A stretch of DNA of 42,269 bases from Saprospiraceae bacterium (GCA_019187225.1 JABAQQ010000040.1:1-42269); one strand, 5' to 3'; numbered from the stretch's first letter, positions 22,941-31,364 are shown. The notes: generated by a model from the letters alone, not told the origin. Numbers and translations: made by a program.

Positions 22941-25133
22941 ATGACACCCTACGCCGCTAACCTTCCACGTCGCTACCCGGGCCTGAAGCCCTTCGACCGC
23001 GCACAAAGCGCCGTGTTCTACGGGCGCCGGGAAGATGCTGTGCGGCTGACCAACCTTATCCTGCAACAGCGGCTGGTGGTACTGTTTGCCAAATCGGGTA
23101 TCGGTAAAACATCCATTTTGCAAGCGGGTGTCGCCCCTTCGCTGGAACAACAGAACTATGCGCCGGTCTTTATCCGCCTCGATAAAACCAGCGCTCCATT
23201 GGTGGATACGGTGGGCGAAATATTGACCAAAAACGATCTCGTGGGCGGGCGCGACCGAACAGGAGAACGCCCCGGCGAACGCGAAACGATTTGGGAGCGC
23301 ATGAAACGCCTCGAATTCGACCTCGACGGTCTGCCTGCCACACCGGTGCTCGTATTCGATCAATTTGAAGAGGTTTTTACACTCGGTCACAGCGAAGCCA
23401 GCCGCCGCCGCTTTTTGGCCGAACTGGCCGACCTGGCAAACGGCGCAATGCCCGACGTCATCCGTACCAATTTGTTGCAGCGCTTCCAGCAGGGCGACCC
23501 CACCCTGACTCCCGATGTGATGCGCTGGTGGGAAAGCCAGCCCGAAATGCGCATCGTCATCAGCATCCGGTCCGACTTTCTGAACCTGCTGGATGAGATC
23601 AGCCCGCTGATCCCCGGTATCCTGCACAACAGATACCAACTCCAGCCGCTCAACCGCAAGCAAGCCGAAGAGGCCATTGCATTGCCTGCCGATGCGCCGG
23701 GAGGCCCCTTCGCCAGCGCCCGCTTTCGCTATCGCACCGATGCGTTGAACCAGATTCTCGATTTTCTGGCGGGAAGGGAAGAACAGGACGTGCAACAGGC
23801 AGTGGACGATTTGCCTATGCTGAAAAAACAGGACGAGATCGAGTCATTCAACCTGCAGATACTTTGTCAGTACGTCGAAGAAAAGATCATTGATACCATT
23901 CAGCCGGAAGGCTTCGAGGTCACCCCCGATTTTTACGGCGCTCTGGTGGGTTTGGAAAGCGAGATCCGCGATTTTTACCAAAAACAACTGCAAACCTTGC
24001 CTGAAGTATATGCACGCAAGGTCGGCATGTCATTGGAAGACCCTGAAACGATGATAGCCACTGTGCAGCGGCTCATCGAAGAAAGCCTTGTGACGCCCAA
24101 CGACCGCCGGTGCAGCATGGTGGATGACTATCTTCTCAACACTTACCCCGGCGTAACGCAGGATTTTCTCGATGTGTTGGTGGACAGCCGTTTGTTGCGT
24201 AAAGAAAACCGCCTCAACGACTTCTACTACGAGATCAGCCACGACACCCTGTTGCCTGCCGTCATCGAATCGCGCAACAAACGCCGTAGTCAGGAAAAAG
24301 CCGAACAGGAACGCCTGGAATACAAGCGAAAATTGGCCGAAGAAGCCAAAAGGCGGGAAACGGTGGAAGCCGAACTGGCCGCTATCCGCAAACAACGCCG
24401 TCTGGCACGCATGGTGGCCATTACTTCGCTGTTGTCTTTGCTGGTGATGATCGGTTTCGCCATCTGGTTTGTACGCGACTACATCAATGCGGCGAAAGAT
24501 CAATTGCGCAACGCCGAACGAAGCCTGTTCAACGAACTCTATGGCGCTTCCATCCCCGCTTACGAAGAATTGTTAAAACACCCGCGCCGCTGCTGGGTAC
24601 TGCGGCATTCGAGGCCGTCCAAAATCGTGCAGGATGAACTCGCCGTTGCCCGGCAATTTGATTCCCTGTGCCAGTTGGTAGATTCCAGCCTCGCCCGGGG
24701 CGACCGCTTTTTCTTCCGCGACAACTATGCGGCTGCCCTCGATGCTTACCACGATGCCAAAAATTTGCAGGATCAATACAATGCACTGAATTGGGAACAA
24801 TCTCCACCAACGGATTCGGGCAGGGTTTGGCGGGTGGACTCGCTGCGCGTGGTTTCCAAATTTTACACACTTGGCTTCCGCATCGAAAATGCCCGCAATT
24901 CGCTCATAAAAGAATTCAAGATCCGCCAACGCGATTACGAAGTATTCAGCGAAGCCAAGGTGTGGGGACAGGCCCTCCACAATCTCCAACGAATGGAACG
25001 CCTCCTGCCGGCTCATAAGGATGACCTGGAAAAATTGAAACGCGAACTGAATCTCGATGAAGAACCACGGGAATATGTGAGCAATGCGATGGAAGCCTGT
25101 AACCGGGAAATAAAGAAGTTATTTTCACAGTGA
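22941..25133 (+). CDS. nSTAND-type P-loop ATPase with coiled coil, membrane helix and helical C-terminus
   Basis: The 730-residue protein starts with the nSTAND1 signature (RYPGLKPFD...FYGR, residues 11-29), a Walker A loop AKSGIGKTS (50-58) and Walker B VLVFDQFEE (136-144). ATPase, helical and winged-helix-like parts extend to about 440. A charged coiled coil (about 445-490) leads into one membrane helix (about 490-512, MVAITSLLSLLVMIGFAIWF), and a helical C-terminal region of about 215 residues follows, perhaps TPR-like. STAND proteins are switches that oligomerise on sensing a trigger and activate an effector. The adjacent SIR2-TIR protein is the obvious partner. Unusual points: no WD40/TPR superstructure typical of known STAND sensors, and a membrane anchor that would put the C-terminus across the inner membrane. 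The start follows the conserved N-terminus. Confidence 0.87.
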   Translation: MTPYAANLPRRYPGLKPFDRAQSAVFYGRREDAVRLTNLILQQRLVVLFAKSGIGKTSILQAGVAPSLEQQNYAPVFIRLDKTSAPLVDTVGEILTKNDLVGGRDRTGERPGERETIWERMKRLEFDLDGLPATPVLVFDQFEEVFTLGHSEASRRRFLAELADLANGAMPDVIRTNLLQRFQQGDPTLTPDVMRWWESQPEMRIVISIRSDFLNLLDEISPLIPGILHNRYQLQPLNRKQAEEAIALPADAPGGPFASARFRYRTDALNQILDFLAGREEQDVQQAVDDLPMLKKQDEIESFNLQILCQYVEEKIIDTIQPEGFEVTPDFYGALVGLESEIRDFYQKQLQTLPEVYARKVGMSLEDPETMIATVQRLIEESLVTPNDRRCSMVDDYLLNTYPGVTQDFLDVLVDSRLLRKENRLNDFYYEISHDTLLPAVIESRNKRRSQEKAEQERLEYKRKLAEEAKRRETVEAELAAIRKQRRLARMVAITSLLSLLVMIGFAIWFVRDYINAAKDQLRNAERSLFNELYGASIPAYEELLKHPRRCWVLRHSRPSKIVQDELAVARQFDSLCQLVDSSLARGDRFFFRDNYAAALDAYHDAKNLQDQYNALNWEQSPPTDSGRVWRVDSLRVVSKFYTLGFRIENARNSLIKEFKIRQRDYEVFSEAKVWGQALHNLQRMERLLPAHKDDLEKLKRELNLDEEPREYVSNAMEACNREIKKLFSQ

Positions 25134-25149
25134 ACGCAAGCGGGGAGTG

Positions 25150-25184
25150 AAAAAAACAGGGCATTGCCGTTGCCGGAATGCCCT
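25150..25184 (-). terminator. Terminator for minus-strand transcription after the NlpC/P60 gene
   Basis: On the minus strand AGGGCATT (25184-25177) pairs with AATGCCCT (25165-25158), followed by a G and seven T (25156-25150). It lies about 105 bases past the NlpC/P60 stop and just after the convergent nSTAND stop, so it may serve both. Confidence 0.7.
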
Positions 25185-25288
25185 ATTCCCTCATGGAACG
25201 TTTTGTTTGGATGTGGCGGCCTTTGTTGCCTGCCCGGTCGCTTCCCCTCTTAGAGTTTTAGGCTTTTCAGCCTGTTGGTGCAGATGAT

Positions 25289-26011
25289 TCAGTTCATTTG
25301 TCGCCGGGCCAATGCATTCCGGAATTGCTCGTTCGGATCCAGCGATGCCAACGCCTCTACGGGCGCCACGCTCCGGCAAGCCTGTTCAAATTCCTCGGCG
25401 CATTCGGGCGTCATTTCATCCCCGGTCGCTTGCAGCGATGCTGTATGGATGACAGCATGCAACTCCAGTAAATGTTTTTCCATGGCCTGTTGGGTGATCA
25501 CATCGCGGGCAAACAAGATCTTGGGCCTCCAGTACCTGGAAGTAGAAATGTTTTCCACAACGATGCCCCGCGAAGAAGTGCTGTGTACACAAAAAATGCC
25601 TTCTTCCGTGCGGCGGACGACCAGCGCCACATGCGTGACGCGGCCGCGGCGACCGAAGAAGATCAGATCGCCCGGCAATACTGCATCGAGGCTGATCTCT
25701 TCGCCTTGACGGGCCTGCGCCGACGAAGCCGCCGACACCGAAACGCCGAACTCCCGCAAGGCAAAACTCGTGAAACCCGAGCAGTCGAAACCCGTAGCCG
25801 ATGCGCCGCCGCCATGGCGGTATTCGATACCGACAAAATTCTGAGCATAACCGGCGATGAATTCGCGCAGTTGCATCATGGGTTCGCTGACGGCGCGCGG
25901 CAGATGGGGATCGTTGTGACCGAATGCCGGAAGGGTGAAGAAAATGAGGGAGTAAGCGAAAAACAGGGAAAGCAGTCTTTTAGGGCAACTGGAAGGAAGT
26001 GAATCTGACAT
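25289..26011 (-). CDS. Secreted NlpC/P60 family cysteine peptidase
   Basis: The 240-residue protein has a signal peptide (about 11-31, LLSLFFAYSLIFFTLPAFG) and an NlpC/P60 domain (about 50-160) with Cys77 in GFDCSGF, His127 in VTHVALV and His143 in CVHSTS as catalytic residues. This family cleaves bonds in peptidoglycan stem peptides in the periplasm or outside the cell. The C-terminal 70 residues are charged and helical with no recognised domain. The gene is monocistronic, with a -7 box 189 bases upstream and a terminator downstream. Confidence 0.92.
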   Translation of the reverse strand: MSDSLPSSCPKRLLSLFFAYSLIFFTLPAFGHNDPHLPRAVSEPMMQLREFIAGYAQNFVGIEYRHGGGASATGFDCSGFTSFALREFGVSVSAASSAQARQGEEISLDAVLPGDLIFFGRRGRVTHVALVVRRTEEGIFCVHSTSSRGIVVENISTSRYWRPKILFARDVITQQAMEKHLLELHAVIHTASLQATGDEMTPECAEEFEQACRSVAPVEALASLDPNEQFRNALARRQMN

Positions 26012-26199
26012 AAATTATGTCGTTTTGGTTCAGCAGCCGCAGGATGCGGCTACCCGCCCCGCCATGGGCGAAAAGTTGGTTTTATACGCGTTTTTGGGGC
26101 TTTTCAGCAGTTCTGATGGCTTTTACGCATGGCGGAAATGTTCACGGAAGGACTTTAAAAAAGAACTGCTGCAGGGACTAAAATCCGCAAAAGCCGGGG

Positions 26200-26207
26200 C
26201 AAAGGTA
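26200..26207 (-). promoter_or_regulatory. -7 box upstream of the NlpC/P60 gene
   Basis: Minus-strand TACCTTTG at 26207-26200 is a perfect -7 element in the 248-base gap before the omega-amidase gene. A TTG lies only 11 bases further upstream, which is too close for a normal -33 box. It implies a leader of about 185 bases. Confidence 0.5.
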
Positions 26208-26259
26208 GAAACGCTTTTCAAAATTTCATGCTTTTGAAACAAAAAATGGAAAAAAGTTA

Positions 26260-27051
26260 CTAACACAGTTGAAAAATATCGGCATCCTGTAAAAAGGGCA
26301 ATTGCCGGCGGTATTGACGTAAATCCTCCAATGATAGTTCGGTGGTCAATACATCCTCGCGCTCCGAAATCTGAAAAACCGTCTGTCCCGCATAGTCAAT
26401 CACAGCCGAATCGCCCGTGTATTCCAGACCGTTGCCGTCGGCGCCGACAATGTTGACGCCTGCTACAAACGATTGGTTTTCAATGGCTCTGGCTGTCAAT
26501 AGCGTACGCCAGTGGTGCGCGCGGCGGGAGGGCCAGTTGGCGACATACAGCAACATGTCGTAAAGCGGCTCCAGTCCGCCCGCATACGAACCGGGGCTGT
26601 TGCGACTCCAGGCCGGGAAACGCAGGTCGTAACAGATCAGCGGGCAAATGCGCCAACCCCGCCATTCCAGCGTCAGCCGTTTTTTCCCCGGTGAAAAATG
26701 TTCCTGTTCTCCGGCCATAGTAAAAAGGTGCTTTTTGTCGTACAGGTCGAACCGGCCGTCGGGGCGCATGAACACGAGGCGGTTGTAAAATCTGCCGCTG
26801 TCGGCACAGATAAAACTGCCTGTGACCGCAGCATCCAGGCTCTTTGCCGTATCGGCCATCCACCGGACGGTTGCTCCATCCATCGGCTCCGCCAGCGCGG
26901 CGGCGTTCATCGAAAACCCGGTGGTGAACATTTCGGGCAGCACCACGAGGTCGGTGGCACCGCGCAGAGAAGCGAGTTTTTGGGAAAACATGGCGCGGTT
27001 AGCGGCGGGGTTTTCCCAGGTGAGGGAGGATTGGAGGAGGGTGAGGCGCAT
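26260..27051 (-). CDS. Omega-amidase / nitrilase-superfamily hydrolase (YafV/Nit2-like)
   Basis: The 263-residue enzyme has the nitrilase triad: Glu40 (VVLPEMFTTGF), Lys106 (YDKKHLF) and Cys140 (PLICYDLRFP). The MFTTGFSM and CYDLRFP contexts fit omega-amidases, which hydrolyse alpha-ketoglutaramate or alpha-ketosuccinamate to the keto acid and ammonia, clearing by-products of glutamine or methionine transamination. It is cytoplasmic and of full length. No close operon partner: 248 bases separate it from NlpC/P60, and 50 bases from the membrane TIR-like gene upstream, which has quite different base composition. Confidence 0.9.
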   Translation of the reverse strand: MRLTLLQSSLTWENPAANRAMFSQKLASLRGATDLVVLPEMFTTGFSMNAAALAEPMDGATVRWMADTAKSLDAAVTGSFICADSGRFYNRLVFMRPDGRFDLYDKKHLFTMAGEQEHFSPGKKRLTLEWRGWRICPLICYDLRFPAWSRNSPGSYAGGLEPLYDMLLYVANWPSRRAHHWRTLLTARAIENQSFVAGVNIVGADGNGLEYTGDSAVIDYAGQTVFQISEREDVLTTELSLEDLRQYRRQLPFLQDADIFQLC

Positions 27052-27101
27052 GGTTCGGGTGGATTGATTTTTGGAATGACCAAGTACCGAAATTTATATC
27101 T

Positions 27102-28079
27102 TTATGAATGTTCGAATAACCTAACAAATATTATAAGCAGGATAATAAGTAAAATGGCACAAAGAACCTTACCTACTCCTCCATATTGTAATTTGGGGGG
27201 AGTCAAGTCATTTTGCTCAAAAATCGGACGAAAGGTATATTTAAAATATGGTACAAGAGGTTTTCTGAAAGACCTGTGCAAACGTGATTTTTCCAGAAGT
27301 CGGGTAAATACGGGATTTTTATTTTTATCAAAATAAACTACATAGCCGTAGTCCTGCGCTTTAATCCTCTCGCTTTGTGCACACAGATTAGAGCCAATCA
27401 ATTTATCTAGCTTATGCAGGAATGCAAAAACGGCCCCTTGATCGTAAGGTACATATAGTATCAACTTGATGCGCAAAGAGGTTTGTAATGCATTTTGAAG
27501 TTCCCAGTCCAAACCTTTGCTGTCCCCTGCCAGCAATACAATAAGACGGGCATTTTCCATTAAAAACAGGACTGTTTTTTGCCATTCATTATCTGTCACG
27601 TACAAACGCTTTGCGCCAACCATTGGCATATTTTCGTTAGGTTTGCCTATAGCAATTACATCTCCGGCATAGCGCAACACTTCCACCAATTGTTCTTCTG
27701 AAGAAGCCATTTGAAAAAGATCTACACCACCCGAAGAAGTTCCCGCCATTCTCTCGTCAGCTTGAAAAGAACGGAGATAAAGCACGAACGGCTTTGAAAT
27801 GAGATATTCAAAGGAGTGGGGAAGATTGCTTGTTGCTGAAGGCAACTTAATAAATTCGGAATTGCGTACCAATGCCAGTCGTTTCTGCTTTTGCACCATA
27901 TTGCGTCCAATAAAAATGCATACAATTCCTACAACTGTAGCAGCAAATCTAATCGCCAGGACTGTTATGAAAGGGGAGTGAGTACCTACTCCTGCCAACC
28001 CAACTGCAGTGAGGATATTGCCAAAAATGAATATAATATAGCCTGCGAAACGCATATCAAACGGTGTTTTTTGTCGCAT
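27102..28079 (-). CDS. Membrane protein with cytoplasmic TIR-like domain, coupled to the restriction-modification gene
   Basis: The 325-residue protein has two N-terminal membrane helices (about 11-32 and 38-60), a cytoplasmic domain (about 95-275) and a C-terminal helix (about 302-321). The middle domain shows the pattern PFVLYLRSFQAD, VIAIGKPNENMP, RLYVTDNEWQKTVLFLMENARLIVLLAG and GLDWELQNAL. This belongs to a widespread uncharacterised membrane family; I read it as a TIR/SLOG-like Rossmann domain in which the Glu of WEL could be the counterpart of the TIR catalytic Glu. That is inference. Its ATG lies inside the end of the methyltransferase gene (23-base overlap), implying translational coupling. 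It is clearly more AT rich than its neighbours, which suggests separate acquisition. An immune effector or membrane sensor role is possible. Confidence 0.8.
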   Translation of the reverse strand: MRQKTPFDMRFAGYIIFIFGNILTAVGLAGVGTHSPFITVLAIRFAATVVGIVCIFIGRNMVQKQKRLALVRNSEFIKLPSATSNLPHSFEYLISKPFVLYLRSFQADERMAGTSSGGVDLFQMASSEEQLVEVLRYAGDVIAIGKPNENMPMVGAKRLYVTDNEWQKTVLFLMENARLIVLLAGDSKGLDWELQNALQTSLRIKLILYVPYDQGAVFAFLHKLDKLIGSNLCAQSERIKAQDYGYVVYFDKNKNPVFTRLLEKSRLHRSFRKPLVPYFKYTFRPIFEQNDLTPPKLQYGGVGKVLCAILLIILLIIFVRLFEHS

Positions 28080-31000
28080 TATCTATCTCCCCCATCAGCC
28101 GCTCCGTGGCCGCCAGCGCCACCACGATGCGCTGGTAATGCAGCAAATCCTCCCAGCCCAACTGCCTCTCGCGGCGGTCTTTCAGCCACTTCTGCGCGGG
28201 CTGGTAGCCGCCGATGTAGAAGTTCCAAACGGACTCTGGCACTCCCGCAAAATATTGGTTTTCATTGATAAAGACCTTGCCCGTATTGACCGGGTGACTG
28301 CCAGTCACCCGGTCAATACCGCTGTCGCTGACCCATTTCGGACACCCTTTCGCCACCGCGTTGTCGCCCGTAGCCGGGTAGGTGGTGATGAATTTGTCCG
28401 TGTCGGGATGCTCCAGCAGGTGGTAGCGCCGCAGTTCGGAGCCGAGGCGCACGAGCCGCCGGAACTCCGCCGCGTCGGTCGGATATGGTACGCGCGGAAA
28501 GTCTATTTTCAGGAATTCCTTGTACCGCTCCCGGTAGGCCGGCGAGTGCAGCACCGCGTAGATGTAGTCGAGCAGGTCGAGGGGGGTGAAAAAGTTGGCA
28601 GTAGCAGTGGCAGTGGCAGTGGCGGTAGCACTCGACTCCGGTTCGTAGCGCAGCCCCAGCTCCTCCGCGATGCGGGCGACGATGCTTTCGTTCAGGTTGG
28701 GCTGGCGCTGAGCCTGGGCGAACAGCCCCTCGGATTCGGCGGCGGGGTAGAGGTAGAGGGGGAAAGCGGTATTAATATCATAGGCGCTAAATAACTTATG
28801 TGCCACTATATTTTGGGAAATAAAGGCTCCCGGGTCTTCTTTCATTTGTTTGGCACAAACCAACCCCACGTTTTCCCCTTTCAGAAAATGTTGTAAAACC
28901 TTTTTCTGCGGACTGGCGTAAAGCCCTCTTGAGTTTCCGGTGTAAAAAGTAAACCGAGTGTCGAAAGGCCGGTAAGAACAAGGTACAGCCTCGGCTTTGC
29001 CCCAGTTTGTTTCCGCATCTTTCTTTGCTGTCGGCACCGTCCAATCGCGGGCATCCGTGGGTTTTAACCCAAAATGCTGACGGATTTTAGATTCTTCATT
29101 TTCAATGAGAAACCTAATGTTGGCGTTTACTTCTTCTTTTGAAAAACCGATGTTTATGTCGTCGCGCCCTGTTACAAATCCTACGGTTGACTGGACAAAC
29201 AACTCATTGATTTGAAATCCTTTTTCATACTCGGCCTTGCCTTCGTTTTCCGTTGGAACAAAAAACAGAAAGGGTTTTTCAATTTTCACTTCTTTGAAAA
29301 CGACGGTTGATAAAGTGTTTTCCCAAAGAAACTGATACTTTGCCTCGCGCTTGCCCCAGAGGTCGCAGTGAAGCACTTTCGCCAGTTCGCCTTTTTTCTT
29401 TTTCCCGTTTTTGACAAAAATATTGATGGAAACGCCCTGCTGGATGTCGAACACGTTTTCGTCTTTCGAGCCGTCGGGACTGACTTCTTTTTTCTTGGCG
29501 TTGCCGTGCAAATCGAGGATGTAAATCGTGTCGAAGGACTGAAGCAAATGCCAACGCATCCCCCGAAAGGTCGGGTTGTCGAGGAAAGAATGGTTGTTGA
29601 TGTAGGCCAAAACGCCTTCGCCGTTTTTGTCCACGAGGTGCTGGCCGAGCCGGATGAACTTGACGTAATCGTCTTGCAGCCAGTGTTTTCGCTCGCCGAA
29701 ATGTTCGCCGTCCACATACTTGTAGTCTTCGATGAGGCCGGTAACCCACGCGCCCATGTTGCTCGAAATGCCGCTATACGGCGGATTTCCCAGCACGACC
29801 ATCACGGGGGTGTCGCGTTTCACGGCGTTGGCTTCGTTGGCTTCCTGGCTGAGGCGGCTGGCGAAGAGCGTGCCGGTGTCGGGGTGGTGTTCTTCGAGGG
29901 AGTTGGTGAGGAAAATGCGGAAGCGCTCATTCTCGGCGGAGGAGGTAGTGAGGCGGTGACTGCCAGTCACCGCCTCACTGTCGCCAGCGAGTTCGTTGAG
30001 CAACAAATCGAGTTTCAAATGCGCCATCGCGTAGCTGGCCATGAGCAATTCGAAGCCGTTGAGGCGGGGGATGAGGTCGCGCTCCACGTATTGCGGCCAG
30101 GCGCCGGGCATGGCGGCGAAGCGCGTGCGGTGGAGGTGGCGCACCACTTCGGCAAGGAAGGTGCCGGTGCCGGTGGCCGGGTCGAGGATTTGCACTTTGT
30201 GGACTTCGCGCTCGGCCTGTTTGTAGTCTTGTTTGCGTTTGTCGAAGTTGTCGGTAGCGACTTTGATTTTTATTTTGGAAGTGTCGGCGAGGCCGTCGCG
30301 CAAGCCAAATTCCGTTTTGAGCAAGTCGTCCACCGCCCGCACGATGAATCGGACGACGGGTTCGGGGGTGTACCACACGCCGCGACTTTTGCGCAGGGCG
30401 GGGTCGTAGGCGGCAAGGAAGGTTTCGTAAAAATGGATAACGGGGTCTTCCTGCCGGGTGTTGCGGCCATAGCCGCTGAGCAGTTCGGCCACGTTGGTGG
30501 CGCGGAACACGTCGGCGAGGTTGTCGGTGGTAGGGCGGAGGCGTTCGTCCATGTCGAAGCCGGCGATTTGCTGGAAGAGCCAGCGCAGGAAGGGGTTGGT
30601 GCGGGGGATGAGGTTGGCGGCTTCCTGCCGGCTGAAAGAGTCGAGCGAAGGGTCGTGCAAGCGGGCGGCGAAAAGACCGTAGGCGAGCGTCTGGGCGTAG
30701 AGGTCGGAGAACTCGCGGGGTGTCAGGTCGTGGAGCAGTACCTGTTTGAAGCCTGCGAACTGTTCCTTGAGGGCGGTATTGGCGTGGGTTTCTTCGTCGC
30801 TGCTGACGGCTTTTTCCAAAATATCCTGCAACAGGCGGGCTTTGGCAGCCATAAGTTCGGCGAGTTTTTGGGGCGATTTAATCGTCTGGCCGGTGTAGGT
30901 GGCGAAGTCGGTGACGAGCAGTTGGAATTTGGAAAATTCGCCAGGCAGGGCCACGACGCGCCCGTCGCGCAGTTCGCCGATGCGGATTTCGTGGAGGATT

Positions 31001-31332
31001 TGGCCTTCTCTATAAAAACGAAACCAGAGGTAATCGGTGATGATGAGGTTGTCGAGCGCAGCGCGGTAGCGGTCGAATTGCTCGCGGTAGTGCTTGGCAG
31101 CGAGGTCTTTGCCCAAGTCTTTGGCTTCGATGTAGCCGACGGGGATGGCGCCGCGCATGAGCACGAAGTCAGGGTTGCCGCAGTCGGTCACGTTGGCGGG
31201 TTCGTTGGTGATGTCCACGCCCGGCGCGAGGGCGCGGAGGAGCAGTTCCAAATCGCTGCGGTAGGCGTGTTCGCGGGCGTGGCCGGATGCGAAGCGGCGG
31301 GCGAGCGAGTCGAGGTAAGCTTGAAGCGTCAT
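28057..31332 (-). CDS. Type IIG/ISP-like restriction enzyme with fused N6-adenine methyltransferase
   Basis: The 1091-residue protein combines an N-terminal PD-(D/E)xK nuclease-like segment (NPDFVL with Asp55, then IPVGYIEAK with Glu69 and Lys71), a helical region, a gamma-type adenine methyltransferase with motif I DPATGTGTF near 382 and motif IV NPPYSG near 515, and a C-terminal target-recognition region (about 640-1060). Such single-chain enzymes methylate their own recognition site and cut foreign DNA. No helicase motifs were recognised, so I prefer a type IIG/L-like reading over full ISP. ATG 31332 is chosen because TLQAYLDSLARRF is the natural start; the frame is open to 31452. Oddities are two in-frame palindromes (28283-28319, 29946-29978), an Ala-Thr repeat (28592-28631) and an AT-richer recognition region. 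The membrane TIR-like gene overlaps its 3' end. Confidence 0.88.
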   Translation of the reverse strand: MTLQAYLDSLARRFASGHAREHAYRSDLELLLRALAPGVDITNEPANVTDCGNPDFVLMRGAIPVGYIEAKDLGKDLAAKHYREQFDRYRAALDNLIITDYLWFRFYREGQILHEIRIGELRDGRVVALPGEFSKFQLLVTDFATYTGQTIKSPQKLAELMAAKARLLQDILEKAVSSDEETHANTALKEQFAGFKQVLLHDLTPREFSDLYAQTLAYGLFAARLHDPSLDSFSRQEAANLIPRTNPFLRWLFQQIAGFDMDERLRPTTDNLADVFRATNVAELLSGYGRNTRQEDPVIHFYETFLAAYDPALRKSRGVWYTPEPVVRFIVRAVDDLLKTEFGLRDGLADTSKIKIKVATDNFDKRKQDYKQAEREVHKVQILDPATGTGTFLAEVVRHLHRTRFAAMPGAWPQYVERDLIPRLNGFELLMASYAMAHLKLDLLLNELAGDSEAVTGSHRLTTSSAENERFRIFLTNSLEEHHPDTGTLFASRLSQEANEANAVKRDTPVMVVLGNPPYSGISSNMGAWVTGLIEDYKYVDGEHFGERKHWLQDDYVKFIRLGQHLVDKNGEGVLAYINNHSFLDNPTFRGMRWHLLQSFDTIYILDLHGNAKKKEVSPDGSKDENVFDIQQGVSINIFVKNGKKKKGELAKVLHCDLWGKREAKYQFLWENTLSTVVFKEVKIEKPFLFFVPTENEGKAEYEKGFQINELFVQSTVGFVTGRDDINIGFSKEEVNANIRFLIENEESKIRQHFGLKPTDARDWTVPTAKKDAETNWGKAEAVPCSYRPFDTRFTFYTGNSRGLYASPQKKVLQHFLKGENVGLVCAKQMKEDPGAFISQNIVAHKLFSAYDINTAFPLYLYPAAESEGLFAQAQRQPNLNESIVARIAEELGLRYEPESSATATATATATANFFTPLDLLDYIYAVLHSPAYRERYKEFLKIDFPRVPYPTDAAEFRRLVRLGSELRRYHLLEHPDTDKFITTYPATGDNAVAKGCPKWVSDSGIDRVTGSHPVNTGKVFINENQYFAGVPESVWNFYIGGYQPAQKWLKDRRERQLGWEDLLHYQRIVVALAATERLMGEIDNATKNTV
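28283..28319. repeat. In-frame palindromic element, copy 1
   Basis: GTATTGACCGGGTGACTG (28283-28300) and its exact reverse complement (28302-28319) flank one C. The core GGTGACTGCCAGTCACC (28293-28309) is identical to copy 2 at 29954-29970, while the outer arms differ but stay self-complementary. In the gene it encodes IDRVTGSHPVN. Confidence 0.92.
28592..28631. repeat. In-frame hexamer repeat encoding Ala-Thr linker
   Basis: CAGTGGCAGTGGCAGTGGC and variants (GGCAGT/AGCAGT/GGCGGT) encode an (Ala-Thr)5-6 tract in the restriction-modification protein. The same CACTGCC phrase, on the opposite strand, makes the intergenic repeat at 37168-37210. Confidence 0.85.
29946..29978. repeat. In-frame palindromic element, copy 2
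   Basis: AGTGAGGCGGTGACTG (29946-29961) and its exact reverse complement (29963-29978) flank one C. It shares the 17-base core with copy 1 and is read in the same frame, giving EAVTGSHRLT between the methyltransferase motifs I and IV. Confidence 0.92.
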
Positions 31333-31364
31333 GTTGGTTCGATGGCGAAAAATGTGCCGGTGGG

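Noticed and set aside
22680-23795. 371-codon minus-strand frame over the SIR2-TIR/nSTAND junction
   Set aside because: Antisense to two genes with clear motifs; no recognisable domain.
26025-26237. 70-codon plus-strand frame upstream of NlpC/P60
   Set aside because: It lies over the promoter region and has no family features or start context.
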